A stretch of DNA of 64,000 bases, taken from the IMG/VR virus record IMGVR_UViG_3300049726_000088, positions 1 through 64,000 of that record; one strand, given 5' to 3'. Positions 17,013 to 25,687 of this stretch are shown here, piece after piece. Under the pieces are notes generated by a model. That model was not told the origin of the DNA, did not search any database, and saw only the letters and a program-made list of their open reading frames with translations. Each line of letters opens with the position of its first letter. The first letter of the stretch is position 1. A program made the position numbers and the translations under genes. The DNA is from a virus.

Positions 17013-17276
17013 TTATTTTATTTTTGAATGTAAAACACTATCAAGTTCTTTAATTTCAATTTTAATTGAATCTTTTGTGAGATAATTTTTATCGTGAAGA
17101 TATTTCACAGTTTTATTAAAACCATCCCAAAGACCTTGTTCATAAGTTTTTTGTGGATTTTGTTCTGTTAAAACTACAGTAGAGGGTTTAAAACCTTTAT
17201 GTTTTTGTACAACAACAAAAAAAATACCAATTGCAATTATCGTAATAAATAATATAAAATTTATAATCCTTTTCAT
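17013..17276 (-). CDS. Small single-pass membrane protein, 87 aa
   Basis: One N-terminal hydrophobic segment (about residues 5-24) follows a KR start, then a soluble charged tail of about 60 residues. Could be a membrane anchor or a lipid-free secreted protein. Function unknown. Confidence 0.65.
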   Translation of the reverse strand: MKRIINFILFITIIAIGIFFVVVQKHKGFKPSTVVLTEQNPQKTYEQGLWDGFNKTVKYLHDKNYLTKDSIKIEIKELDSVLHSKIK

Positions 17277-17278
17277 AA

Positions 17279-17869
17279 TTAAAATGTTTTATGTATAAAA
17301 AATCTTTTTATTCTATAACAAATATTAGGGGTTAAACCCGAATAATTATCGGTTTGAAAAAAGTTGAATTGTTGATTTAGAAGCATATCACTATCATCAT
17401 CAATTATAGCAAAACGATAAAAATCATAATAATGAATACCAAACCATTTCATACAATTTTCTTTTAACCAAAGTGATATTTCAGTTCCTCTTTCAAATCC
17501 AGTATGCTTTGTTTTATCAATAATAGTAAATGTTGCACCACAATATTTAAAAATTTCTTGAAGTCTTTCAAGGGTATGTCCATTTCTCATTGAAGCCGAC
17601 AATACTACAGCAGAATTAGTTTCTTTACAAAGATTATTTAATAAATCTATGCGCATAGGACAAATTTCATTTTTATAATAATCTAATTTTGAAATTTCAT
17701 TTGCTTTTAACATTTTGCGTAAATATTTCTTAACTGTTTTATAAAAAGGTATACCATCATATTGAGTTAAATGTTTATATCTCTCAGTATAAAACAATTG
17801 ACAATTAAGTACCCCATCTATATCAAGAAAAATTATTGAATTATATTTATTAAGTTCCGCTTCCATCAA
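17279..17869 (-). CDS. HAD phosphatase, RNA-repair (SAK) type
   Basis: HAD motif I is FLDIDGVLN (about residues 14-22), motif II SASMR near residue 92, and motif IV IIDDDSDML near residues 152-160. The layout matches the HAD domain found in 'Swiss army knife' RNA repair proteins and stand-alone phage relatives, which remove phosphates from nucleic acid ends or small molecules. A second HAD protein of similar type lies at 21411-21872. The start overlaps the upstream small gene by 20 nt; ATGs at 17869 and 17866 are both possible. Confidence 0.75.
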   Translation of the reverse strand: MMEAELNKYNSIIFLDIDGVLNCQLFYTERYKHLTQYDGIPFYKTVKKYLRKMLKANEISKLDYYKNEICPMRIDLLNNLCKETNSAVVLSASMRNGHTLERLQEIFKYCGATFTIIDKTKHTGFERGTEISLWLKENCMKWFGIHYYDFYRFAIIDDDSDMLLNQQFNFFQTDNYSGLTPNICYRIKRFFIHKTF

Positions 17870-18080
17870 TTAATTCATCTACTTCTTCAAAAGTTTTTAC
17901 TGTAACTTCACCACAATAATTTTCAAATAATGATTTTATATCTTTCCGAAAAACTTCAAGTTCTTCTTGATTATCAAAATAAAAATCATGTTGTAATTTC
18001 CATCGAACATCGTTTATACCAATAGTTGGGTCTCCTTTAGATAAAACATGAAATCCACTAACTTTAATTATATTAATCAT
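17850..18080 (-). CDS. Hypothetical protein, 76 aa
   Basis: Not recognised. Predicted alpha/beta, acidic C-terminus. First gene of the minus-strand block, facing the divergent plus-strand block across a gap of about 165 nt. A TACATTTG -7-like box on the minus strand lies about 60 nt upstream, but no -33 box is seen. Confidence 0.6.
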   Translation of the reverse strand: MINIIKVSGFHVLSKGDPTIGINDVRWKLQHDFYFDNQEELEVFRKDIKSLFENYCGEVTVKTFEEVDELIDGSGT

Positions 18081-18246
18081 AATTTTTATTTTATTAAACG
18101 AATCTTCTATCAGAAGGTTACAAACTTTTAAATATTTTTTGACAAATGTAAATAAAAAAATTAATAATACTATAATAATATTTATTTTTTATAAAAATTA
18201 TAGTAAAAAAAATTTTTTATTTAAATTATTTCATTATTTTTGCATC

Positions 18247-18807
18247 ATGATAAATTTAGAAAAAATAAAAGAATTTGCGCAAAAATCTTATGATGATGCT
18301 AATTGTAAATATAATGATGGAAATTATTTTATTCATATTAATATGGTTGTCGATACATTAAATAATCATATGAATATATTTTGTAATCATAATGATTTTA
18401 TTAATACTCTTGCAGCATGCTACACACATGATTTGTTGGAAGATGCAAAAAAATCATATAATGATATCAAAATAATATCAAATAAAGATGTTGTAGACAT
18501 TACATTAGCAGTTACTGATGTTCCAGCAGAAAATCGTTTGATGCGACATTTACTTACTATGGGTAAAACTGTAAGAGATTATCGTGCAATAATTCTTAAA
18601 ATGTGTGATATGCTTGCTAATGCTCAATATAGTAAAGAACATAATAGCTCAATGTATAAAAAATATGTTGAAGAATACGAATATCGCAAACCAATTTTTA
18701 AAAAAGCATTAACTTGGTATAAAGATAATCTCGATATGGATGAAGTTGAAAAACTTTGGGTAATATTGGATTATATTCACAATAATAAAAATATAAATAA
18801 TTTATGA
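18247..18807 (+). CDS. RSH-type HD hydrolase, (p)ppGpp hydrolase-like
   Basis: The HD motifs of the RelA/SpoT hydrolase (and MESH1) family are present: H30, THDLLEDA with H61-D62 and the E65-D66 pair typical of the HDxxED box, and LKMCDMLANA near 117-126 in the place of KLADRLHN. These enzymes remove pyrophosphate from alarmones; a phage copy could blunt the host stringent response. An upstream in-frame ATG at 18139 adds 36 unrelated residues, so the start at 18247 is preferred. TATTTTTG ends 4 nt before this ATG, suggesting a leaderless mRNA. Confidence 0.8.
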   Translation: MINLEKIKEFAQKSYDDANCKYNDGNYFIHINMVVDTLNNHMNIFCNHNDFINTLAACYTHDLLEDAKKSYNDIKIISNKDVVDITLAVTDVPAENRLMRHLLTMGKTVRDYRAIILKMCDMLANAQYSKEHNSSMYKKYVEEYEYRKPIFKKALTWYKDNLDMDEVEKLWVILDYIHNNKNINNL

Positions 18808-19349
18808 AAAATTTAGGACATCTTATGCTTGACCTTGAAACAATGGGTAATAAAAGCAATGCAGTAATTGTTTCAATTGGTGCTGTTGAATTTGACCTTG
18901 AAACAGGTGAATTAGGTAAAGAATTTTATGAAAGAATTGATTTACAATCATGTCTTGATGTTGGCTTAATAGTTAATGGTAGTACACTTTACTGGTGGTT
19001 ACAACAAAGTGAAGCAGCAAGAAATGAAATTTGTAAAAAAGGTAATGACCTCAGAAGTGCATTAGTTTTGTTCAATACTTTTATGATATTTGAAAATGAT
19101 TTTAAAGATATTCAAATTTGGGGAAATGGTGCAAGATTTGATATTGGTATATTGGAGGATGCATATACTGCACTTAAATTAGGTACTCCTTGGAATTTTA
19201 GAAATGAAAGAGATGTACGTACATTAGTTTCATTTGCTCCACAAGTTAAAGAACATTATCCTATAAGTGGTATGGTGCATTATGCGTTAGATGATTGTAA
19301 AAACCAAATTGGTTATTGTTGTGCTATTTGGCAGAAATTAAATAAATAA
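18804..19349 (+). CDS. 3'-5' exonuclease, DexA/Rv2179c-like
   Basis: DEDD-type exonuclease: MLDLETMG gives D10/E12, NGARFDIGIL the second Asp and HYALDDCKNQIGY the C-terminal His/Asp motif. The opening (DLETMGNKSNAVIVSIGAV) is typical of the family that includes T4 DexA and the Rv2179c-like enzymes, which degrade single-stranded DNA or RNA from the 3' end. Length (181 aa) fits. The start overlaps the HD gene stop by 4 nt (ATGA), indicating translational coupling. Confidence 0.82.
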   Translation: MKNLGHLMLDLETMGNKSNAVIVSIGAVEFDLETGELGKEFYERIDLQSCLDVGLIVNGSTLYWWLQQSEAARNEICKKGNDLRSALVLFNTFMIFENDFKDIQIWGNGARFDIGILEDAYTALKLGTPWNFRNERDVRTLVSFAPQVKEHYPISGMVHYALDDCKNQIGYCCAIWQKLNK

Positions 19350-19406
19350 ATTTAATTATCATCATTAATGGTACTTTTACATACATATTTGTAATGAATT
19401 AACTAA

Positions 19407-19601
19407 ATATATAAAAAAACCATTAATGTAAATATTAAATCAACTATTAGATATAAAAATATTGGTGCTGTTCGTTTAAGTGACACTAAACAAGTAATTA
19501 AATTCATGGATTGGTTATATTATGATTCAACAATTTATTTAATAAGAAAATATAATAAATTTAAAAATTTTAAATTATTATGGAATGGGAAGATGAATTA
19601 A
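19407..19601 (+). pseudogene. Remnant of a homing endonuclease C-terminus
   Basis: An open frame without a start codon encodes a segment ending in KFMDWLYYDSTIYLIRKYNKF. This closely resembles the C-terminal end of LAGLIDADG-type homing endonucleases (pattern: KFxYxDAxxYLxRKYxxF) and the intact one at 20438-21424 (KFIYCDANFKYYLKRKYNIF). The N-terminal catalytic part is missing, so this is a decayed fragment. Its end overlaps the start of the next gene in another frame. Confidence 0.6.
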
Positions 19602-19966
19602 AAAAACATATTCTTAAATGGATTAAAGAAGAATTTGACCCAGAAGCCAATATGAATAATTTATGTTTTATTGATATTGGATTACCAGAGGATATTGATT
19701 TTAATGAATTTTCTATTCCAAATTTAGGTAAATTTTATGCTTATTCTATAATGAAAGAAAATTATGAACAAGCAGAAAAAATTAAAGAAATGCTTGCTAA
19801 AAAAGGTAGTAACGTTAATTTAGATATTAATGAAAAAACCAGAGAAGGTATTCTTGAAATATCTTTTGTTCCTGAAAAAGGTGTGGAAAAAATTGAAATA
19901 AATATGAAAGTATTAAAAAATGGTTTAAGTATTGATTGGGATAAGGAATTAAAAGATAAATTATAA
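19580..19966 (+). CDS. Hypothetical protein, 128 aa
   Basis: Not recognised. Acidic; the middle helix (YSIMKENYEQAEKIKEMLAKKG) resembles a UVR-type helical hairpin, a common interaction element. It lies 11 nt upstream of the thioredoxin gene, which suggests a shared transcript. Confidence 0.6.
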   Translation: MEWEDELKKHILKWIKEEFDPEANMNNLCFIDIGLPEDIDFNEFSIPNLGKFYAYSIMKENYEQAEKIKEMLAKKGSNVNLDINEKTREGILEISFVPEKGVEKIEINMKVLKNGLSIDWDKELKDKL

Positions 19967-19977
19967 TAATTAATTAT

Positions 19978-20328
19978 ATGAAAAATTTAACAGCAGAAAC
20001 ATTTAAAGAAAAAATATTTGACTTTTCAAAAGAAACTGAATGGTCATTTAAAAGTAGTAAACCTGCAATTATTGATTTTTATGCTGATTGGTGTTCACCT
20101 TGCAAAGCAATTGCTCCAGTTCTTGATGAACTTAATAAGGAATATCAAAATATTGATTTTTATAAAGTAGATACTGATGCAGAAAATGAAATAGCATCTG
20201 CTTTTAATATTAAAAATATACCTTCAATACTTTTTATACCTCTTACAGGTATGCCACAAATGTCTTTAGGTGCAATGCCTAAAGAAATATTTAAGAAAAT
20301 AATTAAAGAAGTATTAGGTATTGAATAA
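19978..20328 (+). CDS. Thioredoxin
   Basis: Thioredoxin fold with the redox motif WCSPCK (about residues 39-44) in DFYADWCSPCK, and a cis-Pro segment NIPSILFIP near residue 80. Length of 116 aa is normal. It could reduce phage ribonucleotide reductase or act as a polymerase processivity factor, as host thioredoxin does for T7. Neither partner lies in this window, so the role is inferred. Confidence 0.9.
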   Translation: MKNLTAETFKEKIFDFSKETEWSFKSSKPAIIDFYADWCSPCKAIAPVLDELNKEYQNIDFYKVDTDAENEIASAFNIKNIPSILFIPLTGMPQMSLGAMPKEIFKKIIKEVLGIE

Positions 20329-20413
20329 AAAATATTCGTAATTTTGTAACCTATTAATTTTTTATTAGTATAAGTAAAAAAATGGACAACAATAATATTT
20401 TTGGATATGGAGA

Positions 20414-20423
20414 AGTATTTATA
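20414..20423 (+). promoter_or_regulatory. Late-promoter-like motif AGTATTTATA
   Basis: The exact decamer lies 14 nt before the ATG of the homing endonuclease at 20438, now on the plus strand. It lies inside a 17-codon open frame (20382-20435) of doubtful meaning. Confidence 0.4.
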
Positions 20424-20437
20424 ACTAAAATATAATT

Positions 20438-21424
20438 ATGGATACAATACAAACATTTGAAAAAGAAATTATTGAATTATCGAAAATTAAATCGCAAAAA
20501 GAAATTGCATTACTATATAACAGTACTCAGCCAAAAATTAGTAATATTTTAAGGAAAAATAAAATTATAAATAAAAAGAGTAGATTAAATATGAGTCATC
20601 TTGCACTTAATATTGACTATTTTAAAGAAATTAATTCTAATGATAAAGCATATTGGCTTGGATTTATATGTGCTGATGGTAATATTAAAAAAACAAACAA
20701 TAAGGTTAGTTTAATATCTAAAGATTTAGAAGTAATTGTAGGATTTAAAGAAGCAATTGGCGCAGAACATAAAATTAGTAAAAGGGAAATTTTTGATAAA
20801 CGAACAAATAAAACATATACTGGATATAGTATTCAGATTGGCAATGAAATATTTACCCAGCATTTAATTAATTTAGGTATTACTAATAATAAAACAAATG
20901 TATTGGAATTTCCAAATATTGAAGAGAAATACTATTCATATTTTATTGCTGGATTATTTGATGGTGATGGGTCAATTTCATTGAAAGGGATAAATAAAAA
21001 TAGATTAGTAATTAATTTAATTTCTACAAATGAAATGTTATTATATATTAAAGAATATATTTTAAATAAATTAAATATTAAACCAAAATATTGTTGTGAT
21101 GTTAGTAAAAATAAACAAAATGTTTGGAAAATGTATTTGTATTCAGATGCACATAGATTTTTAAAATTTATATATTGTGATGCTAATTTCAAATATTATT
21201 TAAAAAGAAAATATAATATATTTCTAAAAAATATTAATTATCGAAATAATATTCGTCATTTAAAAAAAGTAATACAATGTGATAAAAATATGAATATAAT
21301 TAAAATATGGAATACAATTAGAGAAGCAAGTATTGAAATGAATTGTCACGAAAACACGTTAAATTATAATATAAAGAAAGAAAGATTATTTAAAAATTAT
21401 CATTGGAAACATGAAAATGAATAA
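20438..21424 (+). CDS. LAGLIDADG homing endonuclease with NUMOD-like tail
   Basis: Two LAGLIDADG motifs are visible: LGFICADGNI (about residue 73) and IAGLFDGDGSI (about 169), so a single chain forms both halves of the active site. The N-terminal 40 residues look like a helix-turn-helix (SQKEIALLYNSTQPKISNIL). The C-terminal tail from about residue 278 (VIQCDKNMNIIKIWNTIREA) resembles a NUMOD1-type DNA-binding repeat. It is a free-standing selfish element rather than an intron product, as no flanking exon was recognised. The last 14 nt overlap the HAD gene. Confidence 0.88.
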   Translation: MDTIQTFEKEIIELSKIKSQKEIALLYNSTQPKISNILRKNKIINKKSRLNMSHLALNIDYFKEINSNDKAYWLGFICADGNIKKTNNKVSLISKDLEVIVGFKEAIGAEHKISKREIFDKRTNKTYTGYSIQIGNEIFTQHLINLGITNNKTNVLEFPNIEEKYYSYFIAGLFDGDGSISLKGINKNRLVINLISTNEMLLYIKEYILNKLNIKPKYCCDVSKNKQNVWKMYLYSDAHRFLKFIYCDANFKYYLKRKYNIFLKNINYRNNIRHLKKVIQCDKNMNIIKIWNTIREASIEMNCHENTLNYNIKKERLFKNYHWKHENE

Positions 21425-21872
21425 TAATGTGGTTTTATTTTTAGATTTAGATGGTGTTATGTGTACCACCACTCAATATTATACTAATAAAGATAAATGG
21501 AATTCCGAATATCATCGTTATAAATTCGATGAAAAATGCGTGAAAGTGTTTAATCAAATTATTGAAAAAACAAAACCAATTATTATATTGTCAAGCGATT
21601 GGAAAGATAGTTATACTATTGAACAACTTAATCGTATTTTTGAAATAAATAAGGTCGATGTAAAAATTTTTGATATTACACCGCAATTATGGGGTATTAA
21701 ATATTTTAAATTAACTGAATTAGAAGAATGTCGTGCAAATGAAATATTAAAATATGTTGAAGGCCATAAGATAAAAAAATTTATTGCAATTGATGACCTT
21801 GATTTATCGAAATGGCTTCCTAACAATTTCATTAGAACACCAATGGCAAATGAAGGTATTAAAACAAAGTAA
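21411..21872 (+). CDS. HAD-superfamily phosphatase-like protein
   Basis: Motif I FLDLDGVMC (about residues 10-18), motif II LSSDWK near residue 60 and a motif IV-like AIDDLDLS near residue 132 identify the HAD fold. It is about 40 residues shorter than the HAD protein at 17279-17869 and shares its organisation. Probably a nucleotide or nucleic-acid-end phosphatase, but the substrate is unknown. ATGs at 21411 and 21417 are both possible; both overlap the homing endonuclease stop. Confidence 0.75.
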   Translation: MKMNNNVVLFLDLDGVMCTTTQYYTNKDKWNSEYHRYKFDEKCVKVFNQIIEKTKPIIILSSDWKDSYTIEQLNRIFEINKVDVKIFDITPQLWGIKYFKLTELEECRANEILKYVEGHKIKKFIAIDDLDLSKWLPNNFIRTPMANEGIKTK

Positions 21873-21913
21873 TGTTAAAGATAAGATTTTTAAATTAATT
21901 AATTTATTATAAA

Positions 21914-23311
21914 ATGAAAAACGAAAAATTAGAATTATTATTGAACAAGGTGGTTGAATATAATCGACCAGATATTGCTCACTATAGAGGATTTCTCTAT
22001 AAAAATGGTGTTGACGACTACTATATTAAAATCGTTGAAGTTGATAGTGGTAATATTACTATTGATGAAAAAGTATATCTGCAAGAAAGTGATGCACAAT
22101 TTATCACTTTATCTGAAAAACCTAAATTAATGCGAGTTAGTATGAAATCATGGCATTATCGTTTGATTAAATTCGTACTTCGCAGTAATGCACCTACCCC
22201 TAAAACAATGCAAAATGGTTGTCCTTATTTTTGGTTATTATTGTTTTCATTATTTATGGTAATATTTGTATTACTTAGACATTTAATTAAATTTATATTT
22301 TTATTAATCCCTAAAACATTGCTTTGGGGATTGAAAAAACTTACTGATGGTTGGATAATGAATATCGATGAACGACAAGTATATGGCATGTATTGGAATA
22401 ATGATACAAAAATGCCAATAACTGCAAAAATATATTTTGATAAATCCGATGAGAATTTTTTGGATTATTTTTTGCTTGAAAAATATCATCTTGATGGTAA
22501 AATAAATCCAGAAGAATATGAAAAAAAGAAGCAAGAACTTTTAGTAAAATGGGAAAAATGGCGTGAAGAATTAGCAAAATCTCGTCAATTTTTTAGAGAA
22601 GAAGCACAGAAAAGAGAAGAAGAAATTGAACGTAGAAAAGCTGAACGTGAACGTCTTCAAGCAATAAAAAAAGCTAAATGGGATGCCAGAATGAAACCAA
22701 TTAATGATGGTTTTAAAAAAATATCTACATCAATTTCAAATGCATTTACTTTTAATCCTGCTAATTTAAAAAACATTATTAAAAGAACAAAACAATTTGT
22801 TGGTGCATTAATTACATTGTTTTTACTTGCAGTAACATATTTTGCAGTTAATGGTCTTACATATTGTATAATTGCTGCTATTGATTGGTGTATTGTAAAT
22901 TGGGTAATTTTTGTATGTATTGGTTTAGGTGCTGTTGCTGTCGGTATTATCTATATACTTTATGTACTTATTGGCGGTTGGTTACAAAATATAGTTAATA
23001 AATATCAAATTGGTAAAAAAGTATGGTATATTGAACCATTGATTTATTTAATTTGGTATCCAGTGAAATATGCAGTACATGGAATAGTATATGGATTTTT
23101 TTACATAGTATGTATACCAATTAAATTCGTATTTTATAATTTAATATTTAAATTCATACTTATACCATTAAGTATTCTTATTTGGAAATTATTGAAAGCA
23201 TTAGGTAACGGTCTTAAAAATAGTAGTGGCGTATTTGGTGAATATTTCAATGCAAGTTACAGTGATTATTGTCCGGGAATTGAATGGGTTGATACTGAGG
23301 AAGAAAAATAG
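21914..23311 (+). CDS. Polytopic membrane protein with central coiled coil
   Basis: 465 aa, not recognised. Soluble N-terminus (1-100), a hydrophobic stretch at about 105-143, a highly charged coiled coil (about 190-255, dense E/K/R with REEAQKREEEIERRKAERER), then a block of several hydrophobic segments (about 292-440) that could form four or more helices. Its size and topology suggest a host-membrane remodelling or channel-like protein. It heads a run of three membrane genes. Confidence 0.65.
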   Translation: MKNEKLELLLNKVVEYNRPDIAHYRGFLYKNGVDDYYIKIVEVDSGNITIDEKVYLQESDAQFITLSEKPKLMRVSMKSWHYRLIKFVLRSNAPTPKTMQNGCPYFWLLLFSLFMVIFVLLRHLIKFIFLLIPKTLLWGLKKLTDGWIMNIDERQVYGMYWNNDTKMPITAKIYFDKSDENFLDYFLLEKYHLDGKINPEEYEKKKQELLVKWEKWREELAKSRQFFREEAQKREEEIERRKAERERLQAIKKAKWDARMKPINDGFKKISTSISNAFTFNPANLKNIIKRTKQFVGALITLFLLAVTYFAVNGLTYCIIAAIDWCIVNWVIFVCIGLGAVAVGIIYILYVLIGGWLQNIVNKYQIGKKVWYIEPLIYLIWYPVKYAVHGIVYGFFYIVCIPIKFVFYNLIFKFILIPLSILIWKLLKALGNGLKNSSGVFGEYFNASYSDYCPGIEWVDTEEEK

Positions 23312-23340
23312 TAATTTTTTAACACTTAAAACTTAAAGTT

Positions 23341-23958
23341 ATGTTAACGTTTATATTATCAGTTATAATAGTTTCCTTTATTTGTCTTTGTTTTTTCAAA
23401 GGTAATTTTTGGGAAAATAGATACTTAGTACTTTTAATTAGTGGTGGTGTGGCATTAGTTGTCACACTTACTACTAATTTAATTATTCGTGGACATTTGC
23501 AGACCAAAACAGAAATTGTATCTACAAGTCCATTACATACCTTTTTTGTACAAAAGAGTCTTTTTAAAAATAAAACTCATTTTATTAAAGATTATGATTA
23601 TTTTAATAATCATTATGCTACCGAATTTTTTTATAATAAAAAAGATAGTTTGCATAAACAAAAACCTGTTACTATTCTTCTTTATACTCAAAATAAAGAT
23701 GATAATAATATTATTGTTGGAACATTTTATAAATCATATAAACAAGATTATGATGATTTAAATGATGTATATCTTGCTCCAAGTAATGCTGATAGTATTG
23801 CATATAGATGTAAGAAAAAATTAATCTATGATGTACCTAAAAGTAATTGGTTAACTGGTTTTAGTTTACCACGTATTAAAACAATTACTATTCTCTATAT
23901 TCCACCAAAGGAATATAAGTTAATACCAGATTCATTAATTCGTAAAATACCATTCTAA
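23341..23958 (+). CDS. Membrane-anchored protein, 205 aa
   Basis: Not recognised. Two N-terminal hydrophobic segments (about residues 3-20 and 28-50) precede a soluble domain of about 150 residues that would probably lie in the cytoplasm if both segments span. The soluble part is basic. It follows the polytopic membrane gene by 29 nt and the next membrane gene by 2 nt, so a common complex is possible. Confidence 0.65.
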   Translation: MLTFILSVIIVSFICLCFFKGNFWENRYLVLLISGGVALVVTLTTNLIIRGHLQTKTEIVSTSPLHTFFVQKSLFKNKTHFIKDYDYFNNHYATEFFYNKKDSLHKQKPVTILLYTQNKDDNNIIVGTFYKSYKQDYDDLNDVYLAPSNADSIAYRCKKKLIYDVPKSNWLTGFSLPRIKTITILYIPPKEYKLIPDSLIRKIPF

Positions 23959-23960
23959 TT

Positions 23961-24206
23961 ATGAAAACAAATTTATTTATAATTCTTTGGAAAAAAGAAA
24001 AAATCCATTGGAAACGAATTGTAATATTATTCAATCGTTTTAATGGTTGGATGTATAAATTAACTTTTGGTTTAATTGTTGCTTTACTTGTAACAATATT
24101 TCATTATGCTTTTGCATTAATGCATACACTTTATGAAATATTTTTATTTATTTTTGCAAGGCAAGCATTTAAAGCAAATTTACAAAAAATGGCATTAAAA
24201 GTATGA
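23961..24206 (+). CDS. Small membrane protein, 81 aa
   Basis: A hydrophobic hairpin (about residues 33-68) follows a very basic N-terminus. Not recognised. Overlaps the next gene by 4 nt (ATGA). Confidence 0.6.
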   Translation: MKTNLFIILWKKEKIHWKRIVILFNRFNGWMYKLTFGLIVALLVTIFHYAFALMHTLYEIFLFIFARQAFKANLQKMALKV

Positions 24207-24730
24207 ATAAAAATAAATTAATATGTGTCGATGTTGAAAGTGATGGTGGATATATGCCAGATTATTCAATAGTTTGTTTTGCTGCAATAATTGTTGAACC
24301 ATCACTTTCTAAAACATTTTATGGACAAATGCGACCAATTTCTGATAAATGGAATCCTGATGCATTAGCTATAAGTGGTTTTAGTAGAGAAGAACATCTT
24401 AAATTTGATGAACCTTATATAGTAATGAAAAGATTTGCAGATTGGTTAAAAGAAAATGTAAATGGTCAACCAATAGGTATTTCAGATAATAATGGTTATG
24501 ATTTTGGTGTATGTTTAAATTATTATTTTCATAAATTTTATGGTAGTAATCCATTTTCTTGGAGTTCAAGAAGGATTGGGGATTTGTTTTGCGGTGTTGA
24601 ACACGATATGTGGTATAAATGGAAAAAACATAGAATAACATCCCATAATCATAACCCCAAATTTGATGTAAAAGGAAATGCTGAAGCATTATTGTATTTA
24701 TCTAAAACATATAATATTAAATTACCATAG
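24203..24730 (+). CDS. DEDDh 3'-5' exonuclease-like protein
   Basis: DVESDG gives the DxE pair (D10/E12) and HNHNPKFDVKGNAEAL near residues 150-165 gives the HxxxxD motif of DEDDh exonucleases (RNase T/oligoribonuclease fold). ISDNNGYDFG carries the middle Asp. Length 175 aa is typical. It is the second exonuclease of this plus-strand block and is distinct in sequence from the DexA-like one. RNA or DNA could be the substrate. Confidence 0.7.
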   Translation: MNKNKLICVDVESDGGYMPDYSIVCFAAIIVEPSLSKTFYGQMRPISDKWNPDALAISGFSREEHLKFDEPYIVMKRFADWLKENVNGQPIGISDNNGYDFGVCLNYYFHKFYGSNPFSWSSRRIGDLFCGVEHDMWYKWKKHRITSHNHNPKFDVKGNAEALLYLSKTYNIKLP

Positions 24731-24734
24731 TGTT

Positions 24735-24830
24735 ATGATAATCCATCAAGAATTTTTAATGAAATTAATTGAAAATAATATTCATTATAAAAATAAAAAA
24801 TTTAAAGTAATTGGTGAATATAAAAAATGA
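24735..24830 (+). CDS. Small open frame, 31 aa, coupled to homing endonuclease
   Basis: An ATG-initiated frame of 31 codons ends in a TGA that overlaps the next gene's ATG (ATGA). Its end, FKVIGEYKK, resembles the start of the zinc-finger repeats that follow, so it could be a separated N-terminal piece of the endonuclease or a short leader. Confidence 0.35.
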   Translation: MIIHQEFLMKLIENNIHYKNKKFKVIGEYKK

Positions 24831-25615
24831 GAGACCATATTTTAATTGAAGATAAATTTGGATTATTAAAAAGTACACCAGATAAACTTTTACATGGAAA
24901 TAAACCTACAGTACAATCTGCATTAAATAAATATGAATATATTGTAAATAAATTTAATTATATTCATTTCAACAAATATGTTTATAAAAAATTTCTTTAT
25001 TTAAAAGAAACTACAGAATTTGAATTTATTTGCCCCAAACATGGTATAATGAAAACATTAGTTAATTATCATTTAAAGCATGGGTGTTCAAAATGTGGAA
25101 TGGAATTAGCAAAAAATAGACGACCTAAATCTTTAAATAATTTTATAAACCAATCTAATGCAGTACATAATAATAAATATAATTATTTTAATGCCAAATA
25201 TATTAATACTTCAACCAAATTAATTATAACATGTTCAATACATGGTGATTTTTTACAAACACCCAATAAACATTTACAAGGTAGGGGTTGTAAAAAATGT
25301 AGTAGAGAAAATAATAATTTTAAAAAATTGGACTGGATTTCCAAAAAAGGTATTGCAACCTTTTATATTTTAAATTGTTGGAATGAAAATGAAAAATTTT
25401 ATAAATATGGAATTTGCACTGGAGAAATAAAAAATAGGTTTAATTCAAAAACAAAAATGCCATATAATTATACAATAGAAATTAAATTACAAAATCTTAA
25501 CAGGTCAATAATTTGGGAAATGGAAGAAAAATATAAAAAGAATAATTTATTAATTCATTATAAACCTAAAATTTATTTTAAGGGTTCATCTGAATGTATT
25601 ATTAATATAAACTAA
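24827..25615 (+). CDS. Putative homing endonuclease: zinc-finger repeats plus GIY-YIG-like end
   Basis: Two treble-clef-like repeats (pattern CxxHG, about 20 residues, GCxKC) at about 65-92 and 135-160 match those of the endonucleases at 34153 and 51947. The C-terminal 85 residues differ: FYILNCWNENEKFYKYGICTGEIKNRF then IIWEMEEKY and FKGSSECI, which fits a GIY-YIG-like nuclease with Arg and Glu in place. This is therefore a shuffled family: a shared DNA-binding array with swapped catalytic ends. Confidence 0.65.
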   Translation: MRDHILIEDKFGLLKSTPDKLLHGNKPTVQSALNKYEYIVNKFNYIHFNKYVYKKFLYLKETTEFEFICPKHGIMKTLVNYHLKHGCSKCGMELAKNRRPKSLNNFINQSNAVHNNKYNYFNAKYINTSTKLIITCSIHGDFLQTPNKHLQGRGCKKCSRENNNFKKLDWISKKGIATFYILNCWNENEKFYKYGICTGEIKNRFNSKTKMPYNYTIEIKLQNLNRSIIWEMEEKYKKNNLLIHYKPKIYFKGSSECIININ

Positions 25616-25687
25616 ATAAGTTATGTTAAGAAATATCAGGAATTATTAAAAATTTAATTAATTTTACACTAAATAATTAAGAGTATT

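Noticed and set aside
13084-18807. Z-genome (2-aminoadenine) pathway
   Set aside because: The PurA-like enzyme keeps the catalytic Asp and the HD protein has the RSH HDxxED pattern rather than a DatZ pattern; no MazZ-like gene was recognised. Kept only as a question in the PurA finding.
20382-20435. 17-codon frame before the LAGLIDADG gene
   Set aside because: Too short to support; it contains the late-type motif and may be only leader sequence.
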